DNA of 64,000 bases from NCBI RefSeq assembly GCF_964204645.1, contig NC_134026.1:9869450-9933449 (forward strand), written 5' to 3'. Positions 52,001-63,064 of this stretch are shown piece by piece. The position numbers were made by a program, and so were the translations under genes. The stretch comes from Tubulanus polymorphus. Lineage: Eukaryota > Nemertea > Palaeonemertea > Tubulaniformes > Tubulanidae. The notes under the pieces are model-generated. The model did not search any database and had not been told where the DNA came from. It saw nothing but the letters and a program-made list of their open reading frames with translations. Position 1 is the stretch's first letter; each line of letters starts with the position of its first letter.

Positions 52001-55000
52001 TAGAATTTTTCATTCTTGGCTTCGTTATTGTGGGATTTCTCTCGTTCTTCTTGACTGTACTGTATCTTCATGTCTGTTTCTAGTGAATTGCAACTCTTGT
52101 CACTGACTTGATGACCGGTCAGTTGCCAATGGCTTTTTGCATGTGAAATATGATTTTCTCAGATTTCTGGCATGAAACTGAATTTTTGCAGCAACAGTAG
52201 TATTAGTAGTGCAGTATTAGTAGTGAAAACGTGAATCTATTACCCCTATTGTCCTCCCTAATAATAGACTTAAAAAGATCAACCTCATGAAACATAGACC
52301 TCATTTTCATTTTTGAAGGTTATTTGCTACAGGACCCTGGTACCTATAAAACATCTGACATGGACCACAATCACAGGGAAGCAATTAAAGTGAAAGCAGT
52401 TAAATCATAGTTGTAGTTGTTTTCAGAATTAGATTTCAACTCAATCATTACCATAATAACTGTATAACTTACAAGCAACTGAGAACTTGTAACTATTTCT
52501 AAAAAGGAAAACGTTTCTCATTTCTCTGATGATAGCATTTCGACAAAATCCCAAAACTCTAAGTTAATGAATGAATACACATAAATTGTGGTATTTTTGT
52601 TTACTCCACAAACAGTCGTCAAAATCATCTGTCTTCCCTCATCTGCCATATTGATGTAAGTGGGAGACACGGTTAGATGGCAGACCAGATATATGTATGT
52701 TTTTTTCTAGGATATTTTTTGGTGAGTTGTGTATTTCTGTGAGCTTGGTTTAGGTTATACGCCGGCCAAAATTTTGTCAAATGCACAAAACTCCAACACC
52801 CATACATTTGAACTGCCATTTTTACTGGGGCCGGTCAACAGCTTGAAGAAAAAAGAGAAACGTATGCATAATTCTATTTTCAGCTGTTCTAAGAAACGTT
52901 TCGGATATTCAAGTTAACACAATATCGCCAACTGTTGCCATTGTATCGTGGAAGCCTGTCTTACGATATAAACCTGACATCAAAGTCAAGTATAGAATAA
53001 GATACGAATGTCCTTGGGATATTATAGATGATGGAGGAAAGGTTCCGGTATGTGAAGAAGATTTGTTTGACTGTAATAGTTAATTTTGAGGAAATAGAAA
53101 AAGTACTGTACTTCCATGTGACGATCAGCAAAATAGTTGAAACGTGTTAGGCCTACACCTAAAGTGAAGAAAACTTCACACCCCTAGTCACCAGCTATGG
53201 CAATAGGACAACTCGCATCAAAATTTAATTCATCTTTAATTAATTTTGATTAAAGCTTTTAGCCCCCTTTACATAACAATAATCTGAAATAATGTCTGTT
53301 AAACTCAAGATTGATTTTTAGGTTTCACATATGTGCTCTTAATTTCAGCTAGAGACAGAGGGTACGAATGTCCACCTGTCCAATCTTTATCCAAACGGTC
53401 GTTATGAGATAGAAATTATAGCAATTGTCGTGAACGGTCATCTGGATGGACGTCCAGCTTTACACTCATTCCAGATGCCACCAGATAGTAAGTATTACAT
53501 TTTGAATGATTGATGAGCGACAGACTACCACCCATATGGTCTGCTTAATAAATCAAACGACTTCCATAGCATAACGTTGATTTGATATGAATGAGGATTG
53601 ATTTTAATCTACAGGGGGGGGGATAATCTTGAGATAAAATTGAACAGGCCCTGAATTTCTGTATTTTGTTTTTCTTTTCGCCAGAGAAAACCTCTGATGG
53701 GCTTGGCATTTGTTTTGTACCTATTTATAAGGTGCATGAAAAAAGAACATAGCAAGCTTAACACACATTACAAATATTTTTCTGAACATTTACAAATTTA
53801 GCACAGATAAAGTAATGCCCTTGATTGCTGAGTGATTAAACATTTTCTTCGATATATTTCTGCTAACGTTCGATATTGAATAATAGTCGTTTTGAAATGT
53901 ATTTTGTGGATCAATATTGATTAATAAATTTTTGACGCCTTGTAAAAACGTTAAAGGCAAACGTCACAGGTCTATGTGTACACATACAAGCTATTTGGCA
54001 AAATATTATTGATAAAGATGTAGAATGTCTTCCTGTGATTATATAGTGAGCCCTATTTGAACTTCGATATATTATATTGCATTGAATATCATGAGAAGAC
54101 GTAATGTAATAGTAATGGATGTATGATTAGGCTATATCAGAAGTGGCAGGCATGAATAGAAATGATGAGTAAATCGGATTATTCGGTCTAAATGGCAGAT
54201 GTATACACGATGTGGAAGTCTGATATAAAAGTAAGACCCTGACATGGGGATGCTGGTGTAATGACGAATCGAACAGATTTATTTCTATTCAAACATTCGT
54301 TCGAAAAAAATTGTTATCGCTCAACCAAATTTTTTTGGCGGGACAAAAAGTTTTTCATCTCAACAATAACATAGCTTTTTATTCGAACATGTTTTTGTCA
54401 GAATGAAGAAAAGTTTTCGTTCGAACAAATAGCTTATTGTTCGATCAAACAGAATTGTTTTCATGCGAACAATATTTCAGAACATTAAGTTTTTTTTGTT
54501 CGAACAGATATATTGTTTCATCGAAGCATTTTTCGTTCCAAAGAGCAAAATTTTGGTGGAACTTAACAGTCTGTTCATTTTAATGAGTAATCTTTATTTG
54601 AACAAAATAATCTCATTCGAACACAAAGGTATAATCTAAACCCGGGTTTTCTTTTATCCAATATCCATATCATGCCTTTTCTGGGCATGTACGGAACACA
54701 GCGTGTTTAGGTCATTTTGGAAATTTACTCGGTCCGGTACATTTTGGATTACTGTGTATTTCATTTATCAGGACATAAAAGAGAAGACGACTTAGGATAC
54801 TACCTTGCGTGACTCTACTAGTTAGACTGACTTATTCCAAGATGAGGCGTTCGGTTGATTTCGGCCACATATTTTCTTTCAGAGATAACTGCTGAGCCAT
54901 TTGAGCGACCTATCATTGATACTACTCCTAATAGCCTGTTAAGTCATGGGTGATGTTGTACCTTATCAAATGCTTTCTCGAAATCCACCGTTGAACAGGA

Positions 55001-58000
55001 TTCTAAGACTGTGCAGAAAACCCGTTATCGCTGCTTTGCAGCTATATTTTGATATGAACTTTAAAATCCATAAAGAGTGATTATGGCCTAACAGTCGATT
55101 TTCCAGAGTCAAATAGGACCATCTGGTCCAGTTGTCCACAGTTTCAAGTAGGTGTAATTGACTCTGTCAACCTACCTCTTATAAAACTGTGTTAACTGTT
55201 GAACAGGATTCTAAGACTGTGCAGAAAGCCCATTATCACTGCTTTGCAGCTATATTTAAAATCAATTTTCTTGTTGCATTTGCGCTGACTACCTTGCTAC
55301 ACTAAAACAGCCATAATTTTTTTATCTATGGGAATTTTACCATCAAATTCTCAGATAATCATCAGAACATATTGCAAAATAGGCTATGTATAGCAATTGG
55401 TAGGATATTCAAATTTTTTTTTAGCTTTTTCTGAAAAAATATGTGTTAATTAGATCACGTGATATACACGATTAACATAGAAAATGTTTGCCCGCTATGG
55501 TGCCCTACTGTGGGTTCAGCACCCCTTTCATAACTCTTACAGTATCTGCATACCTCGAGTGCTAATATTATCACCCAAAATAAGAATATCTGGGTCAGTA
55601 CAATGGGTGGGTATATGGCCAGTGCTGAAAAGGGTTAAATGATCAATCATTGTAGTTAAATGTTAGAGTGCTGTTTTTTGTAGTTCCAGGAAAGAATCCA
55701 ACTATTGTTGGCTATTATTATTTCTCAGCTGGGGCGAATTTAGGAAGTATGACTGTTTTTTTCGAGGTAAGTTATTAACTGAAATAATTTTAAAGAAAAT
55801 TCCATCGGCTCTGTGTTTGCTCTGAACTTTTTTAGAAACTCTGTCGTAATTATTTGATGACTTGTCATTTGTGGATGACCTCCTTTTTAAAACCATAATA
55901 ATTCCTCTCAAGCTTCAAATTTAAAAAATTAAGAACATTTAAAGAAATTTCAAGAATTCAGAAATGCCTGTTTGCCTTCGGCGCTCAGCAGATACAGCAT
56001 GAAATATGGCATGTAAATCTGCTTGTTTTAATTCTGACCCCCTTTAAAAAATTCTAGTGACGCCCCCTGCATTTTGTGAATACAATGACTGGCATTTGTA
56101 AAGTTGTAGAGTCCTACAATTGATATAGACCGATATGGCGTGGCATCCCAGACAAAGATAAATAAAAGGTTCCATAGACAAGTCACTCTATACTTTGAAA
56201 ACCCAAAATCCGAAAGAAAAGTTATGTGAGTAGTGACATTTTGACTCTATGTGCCATTTTTGCATAACATTTTTTATGGCTCATAGAATTGAGACCAAAC
56301 TTCACTGCATGCAAAGTTTTTCTTTCTAATTCTTGGTCTTGTTTCAATTTAAAGGCAAACTTTGTTGGGTAGGTGCTAGTTACTTGACTTGCTTATCAGT
56401 GGTTTGGTTTAACAAATTTTGTATAATTTTCCAGCCGCCACATATTCGCGAAATTCATGCACCGATACATCAGTATGTGGTGAACGTCAGTACGCACGGT
56501 TCAATGCTATTGGCCAGCGATAAAACTTCTTTCACCATAAGCCAGCTCCGAGTGGATAAATCGTACACTGTGCTCATAGAACTTCAAAATAAAGTGGGAA
56601 GGAATGACAGCCTTCAACCGTCATCTTTCTTTATCCAAACTGCTAACCCTAAGTGTAAGTATAAGCTTTGGATCTACTCCCTGCTCTAAAAATATTGAAA
56701 CATAAAATCGGTGAATTTTTTGTTATTATAAAATGCTGCTCATTTGAAAAACTTGTTGGTATTTAGACAACTCAGTTCAGATTTAACACTTTCGCAGCCG
56801 ACTACGAGGTAACTCATAGTTGCGGTTACTCCGCTAATGCCCTCCCGTTACTCCCCCCATTGCCACCACGAGTTATCTCGTAGCTGATTCTTCCTTTTCA
56901 CTGTAAGATATTTGTACTCAGACACACGGGAATGACAGAATTCCTGATTGCCTGAAAATGTGAACTAACTCGGCGTCATTCTCAAAGCTCATTGGTCAAT
57001 TTTGACTATGCAATAGCTAAGCGCCAACCACGAGATATCACTGGGAAACTCCATGGCTGCAACAAATATTTTAAGCGTAATTATACCTTATAAGACAATA
57101 GTCTCATTTCATTCTTGCTTATTTATAAAATTCATTAAAAATAACTCCTGAACTGTAGTGGGTAATATGAAGTTTTCAATACCAAAGTATGAAACGGAAA
57201 CACATGGTTCTATGAGATGATTCTGCCCCTTGCAAGTTAAGGCTCTTTCGCCCATGCGGCGTCCAGCTGTACCATGACACCTCATTAGCGCGATATAGGC
57301 TGCAATTCTTGATATTTCTTAAATTTGGCGTGAGGATTGGAGCAAGTGAGGTGTCCACCCTTATTGAAAATGGATGTTATCGGCCATCAGATATGGCTGC
57401 CAGGGCAGCCATCTTGAATTTCTTGTTAGCGTGATAGAGCCTTCAATTCTTCATGGATCTTCATGAGACCCAGTTAGGATTAGGGCAGGTAAGATGTCCA
57501 CCCTGATTGAAAATTTCGGCCATTAGATATGACTGCCAGGGCAGCCGTCTTGAATTTCTTGTTACCCCAATATAGCCAACAATTCTTGATAAGTTTCGAC
57601 GAATCATTGTGTTAGGATTGGGGTAGGGAAGATGCTGCCACTATTGAAAATAGAGAATTTTTGCCATCGGATATGGCTGCGAGGGCAACCATCTTGAATT
57701 TTTTGTTAGTGCAATACGGCCTATAATTCTACATTGATTTTCATGAAATTTGGTGGATGTGAATACGTTATAAATTCCTATCAGAATTACGGAAACCCCA
57801 AATTTTACAACATATCAGCAATAAAACATATTCATTAGCTATGGCGGCTGATAAGGCACATCCTGCATTTTTGTAGGCGATTCATGATGAAGAGGCTACA
57901 TTTGTAGCCTCTTCAAAATAGGATTGTTTTTAGCAGCATAATTTCATAATAGTATCGCAGATGAGCTCTAACCTTATGAACTAAGGAAGTCGGAACTTGC

Positions 58001-61000
58001 GAACTGATGAACCCAGAATGTCATCTCAGGGCTTCTATATGGAATACATGTGATGTTTCTCCTTCCACTAACATAAATCCTGCTTATTGTTGAGCATTTT
58101 CTCAATATCCTGGTAGAATTGCTAGCAAAAATACATAAAGTGTCCTCTTTATGTTGCTAGGCATTAGTAACGGTTATTAATGCCTATCAATTCTAACAGG
58201 TTAAACCATTAGATATTGCATTTTTACATTTTCTACTGCGATGCTCCTCCAAAAGTCCTTAAATGTAGCATGATCCTTGTAGTAAATATTAAGCATGATC
58301 ATTTCTTCATTCAGCATTACAAACGATAGGTTTCTACGCAGAAGCTGTGTCACGATCTGCTCAACGTGTTCATTTGCACTGGAACCACATGTGTTGCGGT
58401 CATACAGATGCATTCTATATCTACTGGTGTCAGGGTAGTTTAAATACTAAACAATGTTCGGTACGTTGTTTATAAGGCAAGATCCAATCTAAAGTGCTAA
58501 TTTGATACGTACATAAAAATCATAATTCTGAGAAATTTTCTACCTGTCCACCTTTACGATTTCCACAAATTTCCACTCGCACTCACTTTAGCATATCAGT
58601 TCCAGATTATCTCAGTTGATTTTTAACAGATGACCTGATACATTTTGTAATTCTTGCAACCTGAATTACTTGGATGCAATTCATTAAACGTTTTCCCATA
58701 AAAGGATACCAAAGAAATGCACTGTTAATGATATCTTAAGGAAATAAAACCTGAGAGTGACTAGCTGAAATCTAAGTAGCAATGTTGCCAGAATGTTTTG
58801 AGTTCATATGAATGAGTTTATAATACAAAATTTGTAATCTATCATTTATGTATATACTGTCATATACTGTATGTATTTCTATCATTTATGTATATACATT
58901 TATTGTCATATTACATTGAAACTTTTAATGGGTTTACATTGGGAAGAGATCTTTAACATATCAGATGGATTTTTGGTTCAGTCAATTGTTATGCAGTCAG
59001 TGGCCATCTTAGTTTCATTAATTATTGTTCATTTAATAGGTTTTGAGGATAATCAATGTCCCAGGTAGTCAGTTTTTATTTTCATTTGCTACAGGGAGTG
59101 ATGCATTATAAAGCCATTTCGGCAGACAGATCATCAGATACCATTCACATATCGGATGAATATGATAAGCATTTGTTCGGAATAAGTCAAGAAACTCGCG
59201 GACTGCTAAGTGGAATTGTCTGGTCTGATTGCAATTATATTATTGGACAAGGTAATGTACACATGTGAATACAGAATTTAAAACTCAAAATTTCAAAAAT
59301 ATTGCCTGGGATAACGGCAACTAAACAAACTTTATCCTCAATGGTAATAGTTTTTATCTTCAACTGTAATTGGTCAAATTGGTGCTATCTGGGTGACTAG
59401 AACTAGGAAGAATTCTACCCTCATATTCAGTTTATGCACTTGTTGAATAGGTCGTAACTTGTACAAAATCATGTGCCATGGAGTATATTACTCCAGTCAG
59501 AATCACTAATGGCTTCCAGTTGAAGTGCAAATTGAATATAAAATCCTTTTACTTGTTTGTCAATGTCTCAACCATCTTGTTGACCCAATCCTTTGGAAAT
59601 CTATTGATCTGCAACTCTGAAGTGAAACGCACATCAAAGTCTTCGAAAACAAAAACATTTTTGTTCAGGCAAATGCATGCCAAACACCAGTAACCCTCCC
59701 ATCACAGTCCAACAAATGTTCATACATGTATTATTCTTATCATAAGGGATTTGATTTCCAAATATTTCTAGTGCCACAGAAGAAACCTGACGTTCAACTG
59801 AAAGGGGACGACCATGCAATAATGATTAACGTTTTTAAATATACGTGCGAAGAGTCGAAGGGAAGAGTAAAAGATTATCTAATTGAATATAAAGAAAACG
59901 CTTCTGAAGGTTGGTTGAGATTTTTATGGACTTTCGCTCTAGCGAAGTCCATTTTGTTATCACATATGAAACTTTCTTCCTTTGGTACAAAATAACTTCC
60001 AAACGAGGCTTAGTTTCTCTTCGGAACTTTTAAAACATTCAATGCAGTAACAAAAGCTCTAACCCTATTGAATTTCATCAGAATCCGTTGCTTATTTATC
60101 AATTTAGTAATTTATTTGTTGTTGGAACTACATTTCGTTTCGGAAGAACAAATGCCCTTTTACGTATATTCATGCTTCACACACGTGCTAGACACATATA
60201 CTCTCTGCTATGTGATGTATTGATCTGTGCATGTATATGAAAGGCGCGCCTCGCGCGTGGCCTAGTTCAAGTTTTCCTGGAAACTGCAAATGATTCAACT
60301 GCCAGTGTTCGTTGCAGCTGGCCGTAAAAAGCAGTGAATTTTATAGAAGGGCAGTAAAATTGGGAACTTGGAAATTGTTCAATTTACGAAAATAAATTGT
60401 CTAACAAACTTCATACACAGTGTATAGAAATCGTCACACCATGAACGTGGAGCGTGGATATTGAGTGTCAATCACGTGGAGAGTCATCAGTGGGGACAAC
60501 CCGCTACCATATTCATGATGAATCGTCATGTGTGATGGAGATCGTATCAATAGACAGATTTTCATGAAAACTTCTGGATTCAAACAAGGGGGGACATCTT
60601 AGGCTTTTTTGATTACTTGGAGCACGGATTCTCTACAATTCTGCCAAAAAACTTCATACTGAAGATAGGTAGGCCTATGTGTTTCCATTCATAATTCGAA
60701 AAAAGATGTTTTTTCCTTGATATTTTTGGCGTCCTTATTTTCGATCTAATTATCTGTAAAAAGTCAGTCTTCACCCATCGTTTGAATCAGGTTTATAAAC
60801 TGCCTATTTTTGTAACTTGCTCATACAGTTGCTCATGAGCATTTTTTGGGTTTTGTAAGTTGCTCACATCTACTGAGGTGAGCCAGTGTAGGGTTTTTGA
60901 AAGTTGCTCACATTTCATTTCTTGTTCATGTTTGTTGAGTTTCTTCTCGGCAATATCCATTTCACGAAGTAATCGTAAGTGTTTTAAATCTAGAAATAGC

Positions 61001-63064
61001 TAACTGCACTCAATGCTGGAGTAGCCCTTGTGCATTCAGTGTTGTTTTATACTCTGTCATCAATGTCACTAAGACTAACGATGCAATTACCAGAGTAATC
61101 TAGTTGTAAGCTGAGCCTATCACTATAGAAACTGAGCAAATTTGACTGACATAGTTTCCAGATGAAGGACCTTTTCACCGGGCAACTGAGCATCTATTCA
61201 TACAAATTATGCATTGAAGCATTATCCATTCTCCAATTCTTTGGAAGCTTAATTTTGAAAAAGGGCCTCTAATTTTGAAAAAGGATTTACTGGAGGTTTT
61301 TCATGAAAATCTGAATGCAAAATATCAGTTTTAAGAAGCCAATCAGAGAGCAAAGCCTTCTCTATGATTGGGTCCAGGTTTTATTTTAAGATATAGAATT
61401 GTATTTCAAGATGGATTTCGGTGAAAAGTTAATTTGGTTTTTGGGAGGAATTTTTATTTCTACTACAAAAATTCATCCTTGACAATTGCGCAAGGGTTGG
61501 GAAAATATCTTTTTCTCATATAGGATGGATGACCTCAATATACTAAGTAGGCATGTGCTCGAATTGCAAATTCAATCAAATTTTATTATGCAAACAAATT
61601 CAATTTTATTTTATTGAACAAAATTACATCAGATCCAACTTAATTAATCAATCCCTCTAAGCTACTTAATAGAACATGATTGTAATTTTTAAATTATATT
61701 GAACGGGAAGTGTATTTTGAAAAATATAACCCACAGATTGCTTCTTTTATGAAAAGCAAATATTACAGACTGGCCATAGTGTCCCTTCAGGCTCTTGTAT
61801 TAGTTTTGAAGGTGATCTACTGATTTATGTATTCATATGAAAATACATGTATTTGAATTTTTGTATCGTCTATGCGCGTACCAGTCATTTATTCTGATGA
61901 AAAAATTTTATGTTTAAAGGGTAACTGATGCTTTTTTAAAGATTTTCTACTTTTTACACTAAACGATAGATAATAGTATGCAACAAGGCTAGGTGATTTC
62001 ATAATTGGAAAAATCTTTTCAATCTAGTCAGAATTGATGATTTAGATGTTGGGGTACCTGTTCAGTGTATACATTGCTTCTGCTGAACGCGTGGTACTGT
62101 GTCTATTAATAGAACTACGTCACTAAATGGATGGCTCGGAAATGATGTCCATAGAAATGAATAGGAAATAAGCTACAAGAGCAATTCAACTTAATTTTAT
62201 ACCTATTTGGCATCTGAATTCAGACAAAATGCCTCTTGATTTTGGAAGTCTACATATCAATGATTATAATTAGCTGTTGAACAGACCACATTCGTTCAAA
62301 CTAAGCGCAAAAAATAGGATTTGAATAGCAATCCATGGCATTTTCTAGTAGACAGCAAGGAACACGGATGTATAAATCATCATTTTGGATTATCATTTAG
62401 TGAAAGTAAGTAAGATCATGGTTAGATCTAATACCACAGATATTTTGACTTATGAACTGATGAATCTTAGAAGACAGAATTAGCCTCAGGAATGATTTCT
62501 ATTCGTTGCTTGAAATACACCTCGTATTGGTAGCGGCTTTGGTCACGAAATTAGAATATTTACTCATCCATCCTATTTTAAAACTTAAAAATAATGTTTG
62601 TGAAAGATTTGTGATGTAATCTATCAAAACTCTTCTGCAGCGTGAAACTTGAATCGAAAAACAAATAATATTTATAATTTTTGTAAAGGCTGTAGAAATT
62701 TATTTTTTAAATTTAAGTTTTTGTAGAGTTTTGAAGTGTTAGTTTTCAAATTACTTAAATGACTATGAAAAATAGTAAAGTAGTGAGATCGAAATCTGTG
62801 AAACCTGGATCTCAAATGATGAATGTGAATGATTAACTGATAAAAAGAATTTTCTAGTGTACAAGGCTTATTTTTTTTTACTTATTCTTTTTGATTTAGA
62901 AAGTCGGGATCCAGTGCGCGTTCCGGCTGACCATTCTGGAGGTTTAACATATCAACTTGGTAATCTTCGCCCGAAGACAAACTACCATCTGAAAGTCATT
63001 CCACTCGTGTCTGATAATGATCGCAATCTTGATTGTTCCTATGAAGGCACTGAAAGAACTACAG
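40066..63064 (+). CDS. gp130/Domeless-like class I cytokine receptor, extracellular part (3' end beyond window)
   Basis: Cell-surface receptor of the IL6ST/LIFR/Domeless type, which signals through JAK-STAT in known members. Exons: 40066-40174, 41335-41625, 47702-47813, 49177-49334, 52884-53047, 53349-53487, 55684-55766, 56435-56654, 58315-58434, 59099-59251, 59772-59909, 62900-63064, giving 617 residues in one frame. A signal peptide (VVTLIVLSSILPGSLSLLFL) is followed by an Ig domain (~37-133; LTCNLT and DAGFYFCK). D2 of the cytokine-binding module (~134-223) has paired Cys (LDCEVKNYDSMQCF, WTECPLNKNWC). Four fibronectin III domains follow, each from two exons: D3 (~224-324, VAIVSW), D4 (325-425), D5 (426-516, VHLHW, FYIYWCQ, WSDC) and D6 (517-617). 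Domain boundaries fall in phase 1, and Ig plus five domains is the gp130 layout. No WSXWS motif is seen at the end of D3. Transmembrane and Box1/2 exons must lie after 64000. The D5 exon junction (58434 to 59099) is the weakest. Confidence 0.85.
40233..40275. repeat. 43-bp near-perfect palindrome
   Basis: Two perfect 21-bp inverted arms (ATTAGATTATAAAAGCTTAC plus C, and its inverse) are separated by a single A. It lies 60 bases into receptor intron 1. In RNA it would form a long hairpin; in DNA a cruciform. Confidence 0.95.
41745..41840 (-). mobile_element. tRNA-derived SINE-like unit with perfect terminal inverted repeat
   Basis: On the minus strand an A box (GGTAGCTCAGTGGATAAG) and a B box (GGATTCGAGTCCC) lie in a ~88-nt unit whose ends pair (GCAGCC with GGCTGC). 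The pairing extends to a perfect 10-bp inverted repeat GTAAGCAGCC / GGCTGCTTAC. The anticodon loop lacks the usual pyrimidine-U start and the extra arm is long. A SINE or tRNA relic is therefore likelier than a functional tRNA. It lies in receptor intron 2. Confidence 0.6.
41930..42290 (+). repeat. degenerate copy of the 154-bp CTCF-like repeat
   Basis: It contains the family end word (TTTCAAACCACTTTCCAAGT, GGTATCCCTGGACCCCTAG) followed by two diverged units with TCACCAGGGGCATTAAATAG at ~42110 and CATCCGGGGGTGTTGG at ~42270. It is the oldest-looking of the four array copies. Confidence 0.7.
43055..44320 (+). repeat. fullest copy of the CTCF-like repeat element (copy B)
   Basis: It begins TAGCCCACTTGGGACTTTAG, continues through a CCGTCCGTCCGT tract and TTTTGGGAAGTTTTGAAGAC. 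It then runs into four ~154-bp units with cores near 43765 (CCACCAGGGGGCG), 43919 (TCACCAGGGGGCG), 44073 (TCACCAGAAGGTG) and 44227 (TCACCAGGGGGCG). It ends CCACTTCCCAAGTGGCCATG, then GTGTCCCTGGACCCCTAG. The ends contain inverted words (CCCACTTGGGA / TCCCAAGTGG), which hints at a terminal-inverted-repeat DNA element. Confidence 0.9.
44350..45022. mobile_element. MITE with GGAAAAAATGGCCAAGG inverted ends
   Basis: The left end (44355-44465) has several AGGAAAAAATGGCCAAGG words. The right end (44955-45022) has the inverse CCTTGGCCATTTTTTCC words and ends in CCGTTCACCG. The ~430-bp body is AT-rich, non-coding and nearly identical to 32810-33240. Confidence 0.8.
45984..46315 (+). pseudogene. LINE reverse transcriptase remnant (arm 1 of an inverted pair)
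   Basis: Translates in pieces to VDFDKAFDKAQH, then PKWLSSYL and GVTQGSILSRLLFNIL, then NDIHS. These are the conserved DFxKAFD and GxxQGSxLxPLLF motifs of CR1/L2-like reverse transcriptases. Stops and frameshifts separate the pieces, so it is inactive. It starts with the inverse of the CGCTGCTTTGCAGCTATATT end motif. A diverged inverted copy lies at 54690-55048. Confidence 0.75.
46320..46870. repeat. TTCGAACGAAAA-rich degenerate satellite
   Basis: About 550 bp made of irregular TGTTCGAACGAAAAC-like words (TTCGAA, TTGGTTGAGCGAAAAC, ATTCTGTTCGATTGAACA). It resumes in inverse orientation at 54285-54640, where the same word order is recognisable. Confidence 0.8.
47165..47600 (+). pseudogene. LINE reverse transcriptase remnant
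   Basis: Pieces translate to GSISLDFE, a stop, then AFDRVPHQRLN. Further on come ALFLNIINDISERFKAPTS, LKLFVDDRKLYVGIKS and LNRLNEWSKNM. FVDD corresponds to the catalytic F/YxDD motif of reverse transcriptases, here with Val. Several stops and shifts break the frame. It lies just upstream of receptor exon 3. Confidence 0.7.
47820..48910 (+). repeat. CTCF-like repeat element (copy C)
   Basis: It starts TAGCCCACTTGGGACTTGAG seven bases inside receptor intron 3, and ends in GTGGGCATGGTGTCCCTGGA, then CCCCTAG. Units carry cores near 48400 (CCACCAGGGGGCG), 48550 (TCACCAGGGGGGCG), 48665 (GTGCAGGGGGCG) and 48818 (TCACCAGGGGCG). The third unit is shortened by a deletion. The left end abuts the exon 3 donor GTAAGT almost directly. 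Confidence 0.9.
49690..50271 (+). pseudogene. Penelope-like element, C-terminal GIY-YIG endonuclease remnant
   Basis: The 3' part encodes a GIY-YIG nuclease domain: NIGVYKIPYKVCNKIYIGET, then NKRLREHRNDV and an ANHVYETSHNFDF segment, with MESALIIENM near the end and a TGA at ~50270. The region before it (NDELTQIRNILNKLAYPNDH, FRARRTHFC) is the usual linker after the reverse transcriptase, but in another frame, so at least one frameshift lies near 49870. The first Cys of the expected IPCxxC motif is Tyr here. No reverse transcriptase domain is present upstream: the copy is 5'-truncated and inactive. It lies in receptor intron 4. Confidence 0.88.
51942..51971 (+). ncRNA. hammerhead-ribozyme-like hairpin, possible Penelope terminal sequence
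   Basis: CTGATGA is followed by T, a perfect 7-bp hairpin (GGCTAAC, loop AGTT, GTTAGCC) and GAAA. The boxes CUGAUGA and GAAA around stem II are the conserved core of hammerhead ribozymes, and Penelope terminal repeats are known to carry such ribozymes. I could not find the matching stems I and III or a GUH cleavage site, so it is probably a degenerate or partial copy. It lies 1.7 kb downstream of the endonuclease remnant in the same intron. Confidence 0.4.
54285..54640. repeat. TTCGAA-rich degenerate satellite, inverted relative of 46320-46870
   Basis: Words such as CATTCGTTCGAAAAAAATTG, CTCAACCAAATTTTTTTGGC and AACAATAACATAGCTTTTTA are the inverse complements of words at 46430-46560. They occur in mirrored order. 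Confidence 0.75.
54690..55048 (-). pseudogene. LINE reverse transcriptase remnant (arm 2 of the inverted pair)
   Basis: Read on the minus strand it gives TVDFEKAFDKVQH, then a SERKYVAEINRTPHLG segment, the same reverse transcriptase stretch as 45984-46315, with stops. It ends in the CCCGTTATCGCTGCTTTGCA motif. A 58-base tail (GTTGAACAGGATTCTAAGAC and following) is directly repeated at 55197-55257. Confidence 0.75.
57290..57765 (+). repeat. about 3.5 tandem ~140-bp units
   Basis: Units start near 57297, 57437, 57574 and 57718 with variants of AGCCTACAATTCTTGAT. They share GGTGTCCACCCTTATTGAAA, GCCATCAGATATGGCTGCCA and GCAGCCATCTTGAATTTCTT. It lies in receptor intron 8 and is unrelated to the CTCF-like array. 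Confidence 0.85.

Noticed and set aside
58201-58413. Minus-strand open frame with a plausible-looking protein (contains LNIYYKD)
   Set aside because: The plus strand of this stretch is receptor exon 9 (58315-58434), with a good acceptor, matching phase and fibronectin III residues VHLHW and FYIYWCQ. The minus frame is its shadow.
59140-59240. SGIVWSDC as the WSXWS motif of the receptor
   Set aside because: It lies in D5 rather than at the end of D3 and does not match WSXWS.
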